Assembly (NCBI GenBank): GCA_010093515.1
Contig: MU001672.1
Location: forward strand, 1,353,556-1,417,555
Direction of reading: 5' to 3'
Origin: Lineolata rhizophorae
Taxonomy: Eukaryota; Ascomycota; Dothideomycetes; Lineolatales; Lineolataceae
DNA: 64,000 nt
In this document: piece after piece, positions 9,057 to 21,244 of the stretch
Position numbering within the stretch: the stretch's first letter is position 1
Layout of the letters: the number at the start of each line of letters is the position of its first letter
Notes under the pieces: model-generated
The model's database searches: none
What the model saw: only the letters and a program-made list of their open reading frames with translations
What the model was told of the DNA's origin: nothing
Translations under genes and position numbers: made by a program

Positions 9057-10646
9057 CTACCGCCACTGCGGCGCCCGTGACGTCGCCGCATCGCATTGCT
9101 CAATGAAGCGGCAGATGCCCTCGAACCCTCGATATTCGAGCGGCGAGTGCGCGTCAGACGCTGAGCTGGTGTGCAAACTGTCGTACCCTGACGGAGACTT
9201 CGGCGTAACCGACGCCCACGGATTCTCCTGCCCCGCGGCGCTCAGCATATCCTCTATCGGAACCAACTCGCCGCTGCCGCTTTCGCTTCCGCTGCCGCTG
9301 CGTATCGAACGTGTCGACAGCACATCGTGCTCGCGCAGCGAAACCGACTCGGCAGACGGCGTCATCATGTGCTGCCAGCGGATCTGCTCGGGCTGCGGCT
9401 TCTGCTGCTGGATGATGTAGTCGCATTCGGAGGGCTCTGCCGACGGCGCGAGCGGAAACAAAAGAGCCATCTCGACGCCCGCGAAAGCATCGAAGTCTGG
9501 ATCCTGGTGTACGAGGCCACGGCTGACTCCTAACTCGGCACACAGGCGCTCAACGGTGTCGGCGTCGCAGCCCGGGAAGTGCACGCGGAGGATATGAGCC
9601 GATGAGTTGAACATATCTTCCGGTGCTGATTTTCCTTTCTTCCCGGGCACTTCGTACGTGATAGGCAAGTCGCCCAGATCGGCCAGTCGCTGTAGATCGG
9701 CCAGCGTGGCCGAGAGATCCTTGAGCGCACGGGCGAAGTCCGCCGAAAGCGCACCCAAGAGTCCGTCTTGTGCGAGCGAGTTGCCCTGCACCACCGACGC
9801 TGACGCCGCCGCCTGACCGAAACCCGGCACGGCCGCCGTCAGCGGCGTGATGGCCGTGATGGTGGGGTTGACGGCGAAGTCGACGTACGAGCCGGGCGAC
9901 GAGCGCGGCAGAGCGCCCTGCACCTTGCGCCCGACCTCGTCCTGCAGCGCCGACACGGCGCGCCACCTGGTCCGGCCGCGCGCGTCCACGCCGTCGAACC
10001 GCGCCTTCTGCCCGCCCAGCGCAAACGCGCGCACCGCCTGCGACACGTTGTTCACGACCTGCGCGGGCGCCGCCGGGCCGTGCGAGAAGAAGCGCGCCCC
10101 GCTGACGCGGCCGCTTCCGGGCATCGCGTAGCCGCCGGCCGTGCGGCCCAGCGTTCCGCCCGTCAGGTTCGGACGCAGCGTCGAGGCGAACGGGGCGCGA
10201 CCGGAGGACGCCGTGATGAAGGCACGCGTGCGGGACTGCGGCAGCGCCGACTTGTCGAAGCGGAGTCCGCCGCCGACGCCATTGGCGAAGCTGCTATATG
10301 CGCGGCTCGTCGTGAAGCGTCGCACGAAGGCGTTGGCCGCGCTGCGCGTCGTGTACCAGCGGCCCTTAGCCTGGCGGAGGGCGGCTGTCGGATGGACCGG
10401 CTGGCGAGCTCCCGCATTGCGGACAAGAATTGGCTGGATTTCGGCATAGTAAGGTCGTAGGGAGGCAGGCAAGTTCGCTTGTACGAGGTGTTGAGCGCTC
10501 TTGAACGTGTACCTGTGATGCGTAGGCAACCGAGTGGTTAGTCACTGTCTCTAAGAATGACGAGTTAAAGGTGATGAGGCCACTTACTTCAGTAGCTTCA
10601 CGTTCTTCGCGAGCAACTTGTGCAAATGCCCGGCTGAGGCCGCCAT
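9057..10646 (-). CDS. Fungal protein annotated as casein kinase II beta 2 subunit
   Basis: Two exons: 10646-10588 (MAASAGHLHKLLAKNVKLLK) and 10512-9057, with intron 10587-10513 (GTAAGT...CACAG), giving 504 residues. Exon 2 continues YTFKSAQHLVQANLPASLRP, then a basic, mitochondrial-looking stretch (RRFTTSRAYSSFANGVGGGL), the block HGPAAPAQVVNNVSQAVRAF, a mid-region with LQDEVGRKVQGALPRSSPGS, and FPGCDADTVERLCAELGV followed by HQDPDFDAFAG near residue 370. From memory these blocks define a filamentous-fungal family that databases name 'casein kinase II beta 2 subunit'. I see no CK2-beta zinc finger (paired CPxxC motifs), so kinase regulation is doubtful. The roughly 100-residue C-terminal tail is Ser-rich and variable. 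The start chosen is the upstream ATG, because the splice restores a conserved-looking N-terminus. Frames opening at 10529 lie inside the intron. Confidence 0.8.
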
Positions 10647-11269
10647 GATGAATAGGCGGAGACTCTTCAGCCGGGGTGCGTTGGTGGTGTGGCAAACTGT
10701 TGTGAAGAACGGAAGCGCGGGGACGATGCAGAAGTCGGGGAGTCGGCGTGTTGGTTGAGTGGCGGTGCATTACTGCGCCACACGTGACTGCTCTTCGGCC
10801 CAAAGGCATCGCTTGAACTTCCCCTGATGTCATGGCCAGAGACATCGAATTCTGTATCGGCTATAGCCCTTCACTAGATACAAGATTAACCGCAGAATAT
10901 CGACAAAATATGCCCTTGCACTAAGAATAAAATGCCAGAGCCCTGATGTCTATCCATCTAATTTCCAACCAGTAGAGGTAAAACTTCCACCGCTGATGAG
11001 AAGTACGGTACTCGTCACATAAGTGACACGGCGGCCGCGATGCATGATCCAACAAAAGAAACAAGAGGTATGGCCGACAAGACACGGCATGCTGTTGCTG
11101 CCAATCGCGGCGCAACAGGTCGACCTTTCAGAACAAAGGAAAGTGGACCAAGTCCATCCAACTCCAACAAACGCCACTCGCTGCCACAACTGCCGGAGTA
11201 ACAAATCCGAAAGCCAACCCTGCCTTCTCTTACAAAATAATCAAGCGCCCGAGCGCGCTCTGCGCCCTC
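10647..11269. other. Intergenic spacer, 5' of CKB2-like and 3' of the carrier gene
   Basis: Upstream region of the minus-strand CKB2-like gene and downstream region of the minus-strand carrier gene. Open frames are antisense or frame-shadow type. No repeat or RNA gene recognised. Confidence 0.5.
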
Positions 11270-12822
11270 TCAAATCCCCATCCACCATTTCACCCTCTCA
11301 TATACAAAGAAACTCGTCGCCGCCATCGGTACCACCTTCACATATCCAATCCCTAGCCCGACGAAGAACCCTCTCCAGCCGCTCTCGGCGAAAATCCGCC
11401 TAGCTACCTCCACCATTCCCAACCGATGGCCGTCGCCTACGACGCCGCCGACCTGCATCCGCCTCCTGATGACCTCGAGCGGATAGCTCGCCGTCTGCGA
11501 CACGAAGCCCGCGATGCCTCCGGCCGACAGCTCTGCCCACGCCGTCAACTGCGCCGGCTTTTTCGTCTTGGACTCGCCCGTCACAACGTCCTGCGTGGTC
11601 GAGGCGCTGCGCGGGATCGTCGTGTAAGGCGCCAAGCGAGGGAACCTCAGCAGGTCGCCGACGTAGTCGTGCGTCAGGAAGCTGGAACCGGCGTAGGGTA
11701 GCATCCCCGTAAGCGTGGCGGTGAAGCCGCGGAAGAAGTTGGCTAGGCCGACGCGGGGAGTGACGTGCTGAACGGCGGATGAAGCGACGTCGAAGGAGGA
11801 CTCGGCCGCGTGGGCGATCGCGCCTTTGCCTAGGTGTACGTGGGGAGGGTTCGCGACCCTGGGTGGTCGCTCGTTGTAGATTTTCCGGCAGATTGAAACG
11901 AGGCCGCTACGCTGAGTACCGGTTCGTTTCGTCTCGAATGCGAGCCGTACGCGGATGACCTCGAGAGGGTACGTGAAGAAGACGGACACTGACCCGGCTA
12001 AGGACCCGGACAGAAAGCGGCGCACTGGTGTCTCGTGCTGCGGGCCGTGGATGACCAGCGCGCGGATCTGTTCGTAGGCGAAGAACTTAATCCCTGCATA
12101 GGGGAAGATACGTAGCAAGGTTGCCGAGTGGCCGCGGTAGAGGCCGCGGATGCCGTCGGTACGGTTAATATCTACAATGGCGCGTACGACACCACTCCAT
12201 GACCCTGCGTACTTCTGGAATTGCGGATTTGAGGCTTGGAAGAGGATTTTGACGCGGTCGAGAGGTCCGACAACTGTTTTGGCCTGTGGTAGAGGTCGCG
12301 TGACTAGTTAGTAAGGTGGTGTTCTCAAGCCTATTCGGGCGCATTCTCTGAACTCCAACTGTCTCTCAGGGCAGGAAGACTATTCGTTGTATTTCCGGTC
12401 GTGAAGAACAGAATCCGGCGTTCTAGGATCATAGGTCTACTTACAGCGCATCCTGCTAAACCTCCAGCTATGCCTGACTTGACCATATATTCCGGACTTT
12501 GCCTATCCGTTTTCATGCGGCCCTTTGCCTTCTGCTGCAACGGTTGCCGCTGCTGTAGTTGCGCCTTTCCGTCCCGTGGTGTCGTGACCATGCTATCGTC
12601 ATCCGTAGGGCAGACCGCCGTCTTGGGCATTGCCCGCGACCCCGAAGCCGGAGTTACCTGATGTGCCATGCTGTCGCTGTCGTCGCTGATCGCTCCGTGC
12701 CTCTTGTCGAAGCCTATCGTGTTGTCGTGCTTCTGCTGCGCAGCGGATGTGGAGAAAAGCGGTGCGGCGTATTCGGACTGCCGTTGTGGGGCTTCATTGC
12801 CGGCGGAGATGCGAGAGGGCAT
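11270..12822 (-). CDS. leu5: Mitochondrial carrier, Leu5-type coenzyme A transporter
   Basis: Two exons, 12822-12445 and 12283-11270, around a 161-nt intron (GTAAGT...CACAG), joined in phase 0 to give 463 residues. The start is the first real ATG (MPSRISAGNEAPQ); the frame stays open upstream only through a TTG. A roughly 110-residue Gln/Ser-rich leader precedes EYMVKSGIAGGLAGCA. The three SLC25 repeats show PLDRVK (about residue 133), PLEVIRVR (about 232) and PLEVIRRR (about 394), with matching repeat ends such as FFAYEQ, GFTATLTGMLPYAGSSF and ATSFFVYERVKWW. The sequence AKTVVGPLDRVKILFQASNP is typical of the Leu5/SLC25A42/GDC group, which imports CoA into the mitochondrial matrix across the inner membrane. 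An insert between repeats 2 and 3 is longer than in the yeast proteins. The Leu5 assignment is by family similarity; other CoA/ADP carriers are less likely. Confidence 0.85.
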
Positions 12823-15800
12823 CAGCCGCCGATGCAAGATGGCGGTCGTCCGCTCCTCCCCGGCGCACCTCCGGCGCGCGTCGGCTAGCCGCTGAAGAGA
12901 AAGATCGAACGCAGCGCTGTCGGACTCTGCGTGTAAATTGCTTTTCGCAGTGGCTACGGGCTCTAGAGATGCTAGAGTTAGGATAAAGGGGGAGAATGTG
13001 GCGGCGTAGTAAGATGTGATGGAAATAGTCGGGGCTCAGCGGATGACGTTAACCGATTGAGACCCTTCGCGGCGTTCCGAGGCTACACTCGGGTCCCACT
13101 TGCGGCGCGCCTACCCGCTCTGCCGCTCAGCCGCTCAGCCGCCCTCCGAGCTCGGCCTTGCCTTTCACGTGCTCCAATCATCGCCGTCTAGATTGTCAGT
13201 TGACTTAGCCACAAGCAGTTGCATCATTCATTGTTGGTGAGAATTTTCGGTTCCTAGTAGAGGGATCCCCTTAGAAAACGGGCAATTCTCGGAAGTTTGC
13301 CTACGCGGTCTTGAGCATGCCCCAGGTCCTTGATTGTCCCGGCTTCCTTAGCACAAAGATGCAGCTTGCCCTATGCGGCGTTGTGAAGCCAGCGGAGCTT
13401 CGTAGCAGAGACAATGGTCAAGCTTGGAAAACACTTTCTTCTCAAGCTCGTGGCCAACTCTACAGCTGCGGCATGATATCGCTAGAATATATGAAAGATA
13501 GCGAAGTGGTGGACATGGGACGTGTGGTTCTAATCCGAAATGCAGGAAAGCTTGACATCGAGGGACCTCATCGTGTCCCCTCGAGGTAACCCGGATAGGA
13601 TAAACCCAAGTCACTCTCGAGTGCTGCATCATCCGGGTCGAATGCGCGATCGAAGCGGCTAAAAAGGTCGAGGGATGAGTATTCATTGAAAGCTAGTTGG
13701 CCATCTAGGGGAACAGAAATTGTTGTTTGTCGACTGTTCAAACCGAGACGACTCCTCCCTTCTCAGCGGTGGGGAATTCGAGTTCGGATGGCGTACTTTC
13801 TACTCGGCGGAAGCTGCTCTGTTTTTAACACTCGACAGATTTCGCGTGCTCCTTTCATGGACCTGAACCTCTCTCGGCCCTCTTCGTAGCCACCTTCGAT
13901 ACTGCTGACCAGCTCCCACTGTGAACCTCCCTCACGCGCCTAACCACCTCCTTCAAGATCTAGACGTAGGACGGAGGGGACCAGTTTGAGGCGCTGCGGA
14001 TGTGAGCAAGCCGACGGAATGGATACCGCGTTATAGAGCGTTTCGAGAGCACATGATGGCAAGTGAGGAAGCTTGAGGTTGCGAGGTAAAGGTGTGAGAA
14101 CTAGTCCTCCCGATATGGGAAACACGTTGTCCTAGCTGGACAGGAGGGAGCATTGGCTCTGCCATGGCTTTCGTCGTTACAGAATAATCGCCTCGCCCAG
14201 TACTAGCACAATTTGCAAAAACAGCTAGGAGCACCAATCCTGCTTTTGATATCACTGTCTCAAGCTGCGTTCAGTCTGTCCGAGGCCACGACGCAGCAAA
14301 AGAGACTTTCCGCATAGCGTTCATGGACCAGGTACTCCAAATGGCGCGCACTATGAAGCCCGATTTCTGTGAAGGTGACGAATTGCACGACCGGATACCC
14401 GCGAGGGCGCTTCGCCCGACGCCAGCACCAGCGCCCTGCATAAAGAAGGATGGAAGAGAAGGCGTCTGAATGAGAGCCGTGTCGTCAGTCACAATGCCAA
14501 ACTCGAGTGGCGTGCCCATTGCAACAGATAGTCTAAGCAAAATCCACCGAGTGCTGTTGTCTTCCGTGCATCAGTTCGGTGTGACGTCTAGCCGATGGGC
14601 AAATCGATACAACCGGACATATACCTTCCTTGAGAACTTTGCATTGGGACTTGGAAATGTGGTGTGAATGCTGTGAAAATAAACAGAAACCAGGACTTCG
14701 CAAGCAGAATATGATTAGATCACGGCCAAATGCTGCGCCGTCAGATACTGAGAGAGTTGTCCCTGAGCTACCGTATCACAGATAGGCTCCAGAAAGCTTA
14801 AGCTTAGTTAGTGTTGTTGCTTGAATTGACATCGGAGGACGTTCCATGTCGCCACCGCTTCATCCCTTCCCACTGTATGCCGACTTTCCACATCCGGCCG
14901 CAACATTGCCCGTGTCGGACGGACTTGCTGCCGTGGCTTGACTTGACTGTGCTAGCAAGATACACCGACGGTGGAAAGTGGCTAGCGAACTCGGGATTGA
15001 AATGTTGCTGTTTGCCCGGCGGAGAGTTGCGTTCGCGGCCATAAGGCGTCCATACGGCTCGATAGTTGTCCGACCCTTGTCCGACTCGGACGAATATGCC
15101 GCCGACGGTGTCATTGTTAACAACAACGAACTTACGGATGGGCCATCTATTGGATTGTTGTTGGTCCTTCTCCTTGATTCTGTGGGAAGTGCGGCGGTAG
15201 CAGATCACCCGTGATCGGTGATTTCGTCCACCGGCGGAATTTGCATTTCCACCATCGTACTGTCCGTGTCTTCTAGGTTATTGTCGTCTAGGCGATTGTG
15301 ACGCTTTTAGACGGAAAAGGAATTTAGTATCAAGCACCATTGATTTCCGCAAATTGGCTTCCAAGATGTCGTGCGATCATTCACTTTGAAATGGTGCAGT
15401 GAGGAAGAGACAGACGTCGCCGACTTCGCATGTCTAGTAGCGTTCGCACACTTGTTGCAACTGTTTTCGCTTTTGTGGGAGGCCACTTCCGTCTGGTGTG
15501 GCGAATTTCAGCCTGTAGACGATTATGAGACCCCAAACACGCGGGAAATGAGGCCGCTTAATTGTAGATGTCGCATAACGTCATGTGGTGTCAAAGCTGC
15601 ACCATCCAATCAGCATCCGAGGCTAGGCTGGGAGTAGTAATAACTAGCTAACAAGATCACGAACTAGTAAGTCAATACAACAATCCCACCTTTAAACATC
15701 TTTTGGTTATTATCTACCTAAAACTTAGTCTCATGGATCAGAAGCACGTCTTCAAAGAATGAATTCGTAAAACGGGAAGCAATTAGTCAAAGGTCTATTT

Positions 15801-16031
15801 TGTTCTCATAGGAGTCACCTTGTATGTTCGTTACAAACATCCGCATACCAATCCATGCATCCGTTATCAGACTTTTTTCCATCGTAATTTGATCTTCCTA
15901 CCCATACTTCAATTAACCGTGCACTCTTTGCCTACAATTTCAGCCCGGTCAAGTAAATACAGGAAAAAAAAAAGAAGAGAAAAAAGCTAACCGTCAACTG
16001 TGACAACCTCCCTCCATCTCTCTCCCTACCC
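12823..16031. other. 3.2-kb intergenic region, no gene recognised
   Basis: Short frames occur on both strands (13311-13889, 13940-14540, 14804-15214, 15371-15637). None has family resemblance, recognisable splice-linked exons or a consistent codon pattern. A run of A (15964-15971) lies about 60 nt before the P5C dehydrogenase stop, in its 3' flank. The 5' part includes the carrier gene's promoter side. A rapidly evolving small gene cannot be excluded. Confidence 0.45.
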
Positions 16032-18028
16032 TCACACCGCATTACTCGGATACTCCACCCCCGCCGGCGGCACAAACTCCTCCTTCACCGCCCTCATGCT
16101 CACAAACCTCGACAACAAATTCGCGCTCCCCGCCTTATCGTTGGTGCCGCTCGCCCTCGCGCCGCCAAACGGCTGCTGCCCCACCACGGCGCCCGTGCAC
16201 TTCGCGTTGATGTAGAAGTTGCCCGCGGCGTGGCGGAGCGCGTCCTCGGCGGCGCGGACGGCGGCGCGGTCGCGCGCGAAGACGGCGCCCGTCAGGCCGT
16301 AGGCCGAGGTGGCGTCGACGAGGGCGCAGGCGTCCGCGAAGGCCGCCTCGGCGCTGCCGCCCCGCTCGTCGTCGTAGACGTACACGACGACGACGGGCCC
16401 GAAGAGCTCGCGGCTGAGGAGCGGGTGGGCCGGGTCCGTCGTGGCGTAGACGGTCGGGCGCACGAAGTAGCCCTTGCTGCCGTCGTAGGCGCCGCCGACG
16501 AGGAGCTCGAGCTGCTGGTCGGCCTTTGCGTCGTCGATGACCGCGCTGAGCCGCTCGAAGGCCGCCTTGTGGATGACGGGGCCGACGAAGTTGGCGAAGT
16601 CGTCGGGCGGGCCCACCTTGATGGCCTCGACCTCGCGGACAAGTTTCTGCTTGAATTCGGGCCATAGCGACCGGGCCACGTAGGCCCGCGAGCACGCGCT
16701 GCACTTCTGGCCCGCGAACTCGAAGGCCGCGCGTACCGTGTTAACCACGGCGCCCTGCACGTCGGCGCTCCGGTGCACGAGGTGGAAGTTCTTGCCGCCC
16801 GTCTCGGCCACGACGCGCGGATACCCGGCGTACCGCGCCTCGGCGACGCCCTTGCCGATCTCGCCGTACAGGTGCCGGAACACGGCCGTGCTGCCTGTGT
16901 AGTGCAGCGCCGCGAAGTTCTTGTGCCCCAGCGCGGCCGCCGTCACCGTCTCCGCGTCGCCCGGCACGAACTGGATGACGTCCGGGGGCAGGCCGGCCTC
17001 GAGCAAGATGCGCAGCACGAGGTGGTTGGACGCGAGGGCCGAGGGCGACGGCTTCCACAGCACCACGTTGCCCATGAGGGCCGGCGCCGCCGGCAGGTTG
17101 CCCCCGATGGCTGTGAAGTTGAAGGGCGTCACGGCGTAGACGAAGCCCTCGAGCGCGCGGTACTCGACGCGGTTCCACACGCCCGGCGAGTTATGCACGG
17201 GCTGCTGCCCGTACAGCTCCTCGGCGTAGCGCACGTTGAAGCGTAGGAAGTCGCACAGCTCCGCCGCCGAGTCGATCTCGGCCTGCCACGCGTTCTTGCC
17301 CTGGCCTATCATCGTCGCCGCCATCACGTCGAAGCGGTACTTGCTGCTGATGAGGTCCGCCGCCTTCAGGAATATGGCCGCCCGGTCTGCGAACGGCATG
17401 CTCTCCCACGAGGGCCTGGCCGCCAACGCCGAGTCGATGGCGGCGCCTACGTCTGAAGCGGAAGCATCTGCGCATTCAGCGACGACCGTGGAGTGGTTGG
17501 AGGGGTCGAACTGAGTTTGCGTCGATTGCGTGGTGACTTCCTTGCCGCCGACGAAGAGGGGTATCTTCACCGGGAGTGTCTTGCGGAAAGAAGACATGGC
17601 GTCGGCGAGCTTTTGGCGGTCGGGCGAGCCCTTCGCATAGTGTAACTGAATAGATTACTGTGTTAGTTGCTATACTCAATTGGTGTCTGGGGAATAGCTC
17701 AGGTTAGAGAAGCACTTACGTTCGGCTCATTGTTGATGCTGGGTACCTTGAACGTCGCCATGGTGCCGGTATAGCGCACTGAGCCGTTTTTCCGAGGTAG
17801 CTTTGAATTGGAGAACGGAGATAATGAAGCTGGACGGTGGTTGCTGCCAGGTCGAAGGGCGGAATTCAAGTGGTAGAGACGGCGAGGAGAAGAAGCAGGA
17901 GGCCTCGCGGTGGTCAGGTGCTGGGCCGTTGCAAAGCGCGAGTGGTGGCAAGATCTGGCCGCGAGGGGAAAGACGCCTAGCTGACGCAAGGAGCCACAAG
18001 AGCTTCGCGGCGGAGCTGCAGCGGCCAT
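16032..18028 (-). CDS. prnC: Delta-1-pyrroline-5-carboxylate dehydrogenase, mitochondrial
   Basis: Two exons, 18028-17720 and 17645-16032, with intron 17719-17646 (GTAAGT...TTCAG), joining NNEPN to LHYAKGSPDRQK. From ATG 18028 the protein is 640 residues. Its first ~89 residues are Ser/Arg/Ala-rich and lack acidic residues, as in a mitochondrial presequence (MAAAAPPRSSCGSLRQLGVF...). A second in-frame ATG at 17761 (MATFKVPSINNEPN) would give 551 residues without the presequence. The enzyme oxidises P5C/glutamate semialdehyde to glutamate with NAD in proline breakdown. It is an ALDH4-type aldehyde dehydrogenase: FNFTAIGGNLPAAPALMGN, ETGGKNFHLVH (general base Glu about 384), EFAGQKCSACSR (catalytic Cys about 418), ELFGPVVVVYVYDD and the C-terminal QQPFGGARASGTNDKAG. 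prnC is the Aspergillus name; PUT2 is the yeast equivalent. The exon is extremely GC-rich, so its long antisense frames are shadows. Confidence 0.95.
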
Positions 18029-18852
18029 GTGGCGAGCGGGGTAGGGGTCAGGTGTACGTAAGGGCGTGTGTCAATGGGTGGAGAGGAGAGCTCCAGCGCC
18101 TCTCGGGGCCATTAAATTGTACCTTGGGACAGCAGAAGCAAGTCTAGAAGCGGGAAGCGGAAGGCTTTGAGAAGAAAAACCACACAGCTAGAAACTTTGT
18201 TCGCTCCGATGTTCGATTCAGGAACCGGATACTTGCGGATGCCTTCGGATAAGCTCCCGACTGAGCTGGTTGCTCAATTGGGCTAATATGAGAGCAGGAC
18301 TATCTCATTGTTCAACTTTGAAGCCTCTTCGGTTGACAACTGCAATAGCGGGGTGCTAAGTGCTCCGAAGGTGGAGGGGATCCATGGAGCTCGGCTGGCC
18401 GCGGCTCAATGAGGCCTTGATAGGAAAAGTGGGTCCCCGGCCCTCACTACGTCTCCGATATTCGGCGCTTTCCACTGTTCTACGAAGGGACATCTTCCTT
18501 CATCGCATCACTGCATGTTTACAGCGCGATCGGCAAGGCTAGGCACAACAAAAAGTCTGATTCTTCTGGATGAAATTACCTATCACAGCTAGTAACATAG
18601 CCACATGTTACAGCAAGACGGACAATAGCTCAGGAAACATTGCCATTGAGACAGATTAATACTGAAACAGAAGCTTTAACCACTCACACATCGGTCAAAT
18701 AAACAAAAGAGAATCGAAGACAAGTCCGCTCGGCAGACATGTTTAAGAGGACGTGAACTCATATCCGTCCAATACATTACCATGGGCACATAGCATGTCT
18801 AGCTAAGGAGATAAATGATTGGAGAATGGGAAAAGAATAGTAAAAAACCATA
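18029..18852. other. Intergenic spacer
   Basis: Upstream region of the P5C dehydrogenase gene and downstream region of the disordered-protein gene, both on the minus strand. No supportable frame, repeat or RNA gene. Confidence 0.5.
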
Positions 18853-21244
18853 TCACTCTTCTTCGTCAATGATATAGTAACGATCGTTTGCCGCTCTCAG
18901 AAAGAGTCGCGGCTGGATGGCGGCCATGCTTTCCTCGGGCTTGGAATGCAACCTCAGAACCTCACCTGAGAGCGCGAAATCATCATCGTCGGGTGCCGGT
19001 TCGTCGTTCGTGACACTGTTGGGCTTGCTAGCTGCAACTTCTTGTATCAAACCTGTCAGATTCGCCGATCAGCAAAACATCCATATGGGACAAAATGACT
19101 AAACAGACTGCCTATCACTCACCGTGCGCCACCCTCCTCAACGCCGGCCTTCCAGCCTCCTCCTCCCTCCTTCCCTCATCCCCCCTTTCCTCCAACATCA
19201 CCGGAAACTCGCTCGGCGTATAATACCCAACATTCGCCGAATCCTCGCTCTCTGCATCGCTCTCGCACCCACCTTCTCTCTCCATCCCCATCGCCTCACC
19301 TTCTCCCACTTCCCTACTACCGCTGCCATTAGCATCCCTCCTACCAGCCACCCCCCTCACCGTCACCGTCGCCTCCGAGCTCACGCTCGACCGCCACTCG
19401 CTCCCGCTCCCGCTCCCACTGCCGCTCCCACTCCCACTGCCAAGCTCCCCGCCGCTATCCTCACCCTCCTCCGTCGCCCTCGTCGTCAGCGACGCCTGGC
19501 TCAGCGACGCCCCAGGCACCCCGTAGCCCCAGGCCTCGAGCGGCTTGGCGCCGCCGTCGCGCCACTGCCTCGAAGAATCACCCGGCGCATCGAGCCGCCA
19601 CTCCTCCTCGTCATCATCCTCGTCGTAGCCTCGCTCATCCGGCAGCTCCTCGTCCTCAGCCCGCGCCCGCTCCTTTCCCGCCCCAGCGTCTCCTCCTCGT
19701 CGCCCGCGCCGCACCGCCGGATGCTCGTCCGGACTCGGCCCGCCGCCCGCCGCCCTCGCGAAGTACATGCCCGCCGAGTACCTGGCCGCCCCCGCGCCGC
19801 CCTGCGGCCTGCGCAGCCTCGGCACCGGCGGCACCTCTTCATCGCCGCTGCTCTCGGCGCCGGCGGCGAGGCTCGCGCTCGCGCTCGGCGAGCGGCGATG
19901 GCCCAGCGAGCGCGCCCGGCGGACGCGGCTGTCGCGCGAGCGCCGCCGCGCCGGCGATGCCAGCAGGGCCGTGGCCCGCATGTTGCGGTCCGCGACGCCC
20001 TCGGCGAAGGCGTCGACGCCGGCCGAGCGCAGCGAGACCGGCGCGGCGCGGCGATGCCGAGCGCCGCCGTTTCCGCTCCCGCTCGTGCTGGGCGCCTTGC
20101 TGCGGGGCCGACTCGGCACGTCTTCGACTCCTTTCCCGCCTCCTCTTCCGAGTCCTGGTCCGACGCCGCCGCCCCGCGCAATCTCCCGGTGCAGCTCCAC
20201 GATGCCAAAGTCGACCAGGTCGTCTTTGAGCGGCGGGTACGTGACCTCGGTGTGGGCCGCTGACGCGGCCTCGGCCACCGCCGCGGCCTCGGCCAGGCTC
20301 GCCCCACTGCTCGCTGGCCGCCGGCCGTGGTGGAACGACGACAGCGACCTACAGCGCAGCGGCGTGTCGCCGCGGCGGCCGTGGCCGTGGCCGTAGCCGT
20401 GCCCGAAGTGGGCGCTTCCCGGCGTTGGCGGGCCCTCGCTCCACGCCAGCGAGGTCGTGCTGCGCGCCGTGGCGGCGGACGAGGACTGCGGGCGCGCCGG
20501 CAGCGTCTGGCGGCGCAGGGCGCGCTCACTGCGGTTGCTGGCGCTGTAGAAGGCGTGGGGGCCGTGGTGGCTTGTGGGGACGGTTGGGGGGAGGGCGGCG
20601 TCGTCTTCGTCGGAGTCGGGGGTGGGAGCGGGAGCGGCGGGAGCAGCGATGGACGAAGAAGTGCGGGGGCGGATGAAGCTCAAGGGTCGTCGTTTGGAGG
20701 ATTGGAGGCGGCGGGGCTGGGGGAGGGAGAGGCTGAGGCGGTTGTTGCCGGCCCTGTCGTTATGGCTCTCGTTGATTCCTCGATGCCGTGTCTCCACTTC
20801 GACAGCGGCATCGGCTCGATATCGGTACACCTCTGGCGCGGGAGCAGCGCTGTCGGAGTCATCTTCCTCGCCGTCCTCGGCAAGTTGCTGTTGCCAGTGT
20901 TGCTCTCCCTGTTTGCGCTGCTGGTCCTGCCACTGTTCGTCTCTTTGCGCCTTGCCGCTCTCGAGCCGCTGCAGCTCTTCCCAGGTGGGACTATACGGTT
21001 TGCGGTGATCTAGGCCATGCAGCGGCTGCGAGCCGCGGAAGGGCTGCTTGCCCGGCACGGTGGCTTCGAAGGGCACGCCTAGCACGACAGCGTCAGTGGA
21101 CTTGGAGTTGTGCGATGACGACGCTTTGAAGAGCGCGGAGCTGCGGCGGCGTGAGGATGATGATGGCAAGCGCCAGCTGCCGTTTCGGCGGGATTTGCGG
21201 AAGAGGAAATCTACGAGGCTGGTATGATCCGTTGTGGTAGCCAT
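18853..21244 (-). CDS. Large disordered Ser/Arg-rich protein of unknown function
   Basis: Two exons, 21244-19123 and 19052-18853, with intron 19122-19053 (GTGAGT...GACAG), giving 773 residues. I chose MATTTDHTSLVDFLFRKSRR as start because it opens a conserved-looking basic N-terminus; the frame runs a further 45 codons upstream. Most of the protein is predicted disordered from composition: a Gln/Glu-rich, possibly coiled-coil stretch (EELQRLESGKAQRDEQWQDQ, about residues 90-125), many RS/SR dipeptides, a short ordered-looking block DDLVDFGIVELHREIARGGG, a Ser-Gly dipeptide run (GSGSGSGSGSGS, about residue 675) and acidic patches. The C-terminus, PRLFLRAANDRYYIIDEEE, looks conserved and may be a short binding motif. 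I recognise no enzyme domain. The arrangement fits a fungal regulatory or scaffold protein, but the function is unknown. Confidence 0.75.

Noticed and set aside
9057-10529. Start of the CKB2-like protein at 10529
   Set aside because: That start lies inside an intron. The splice from the exon beginning at 10646 joins in frame and gives a better N-terminus.
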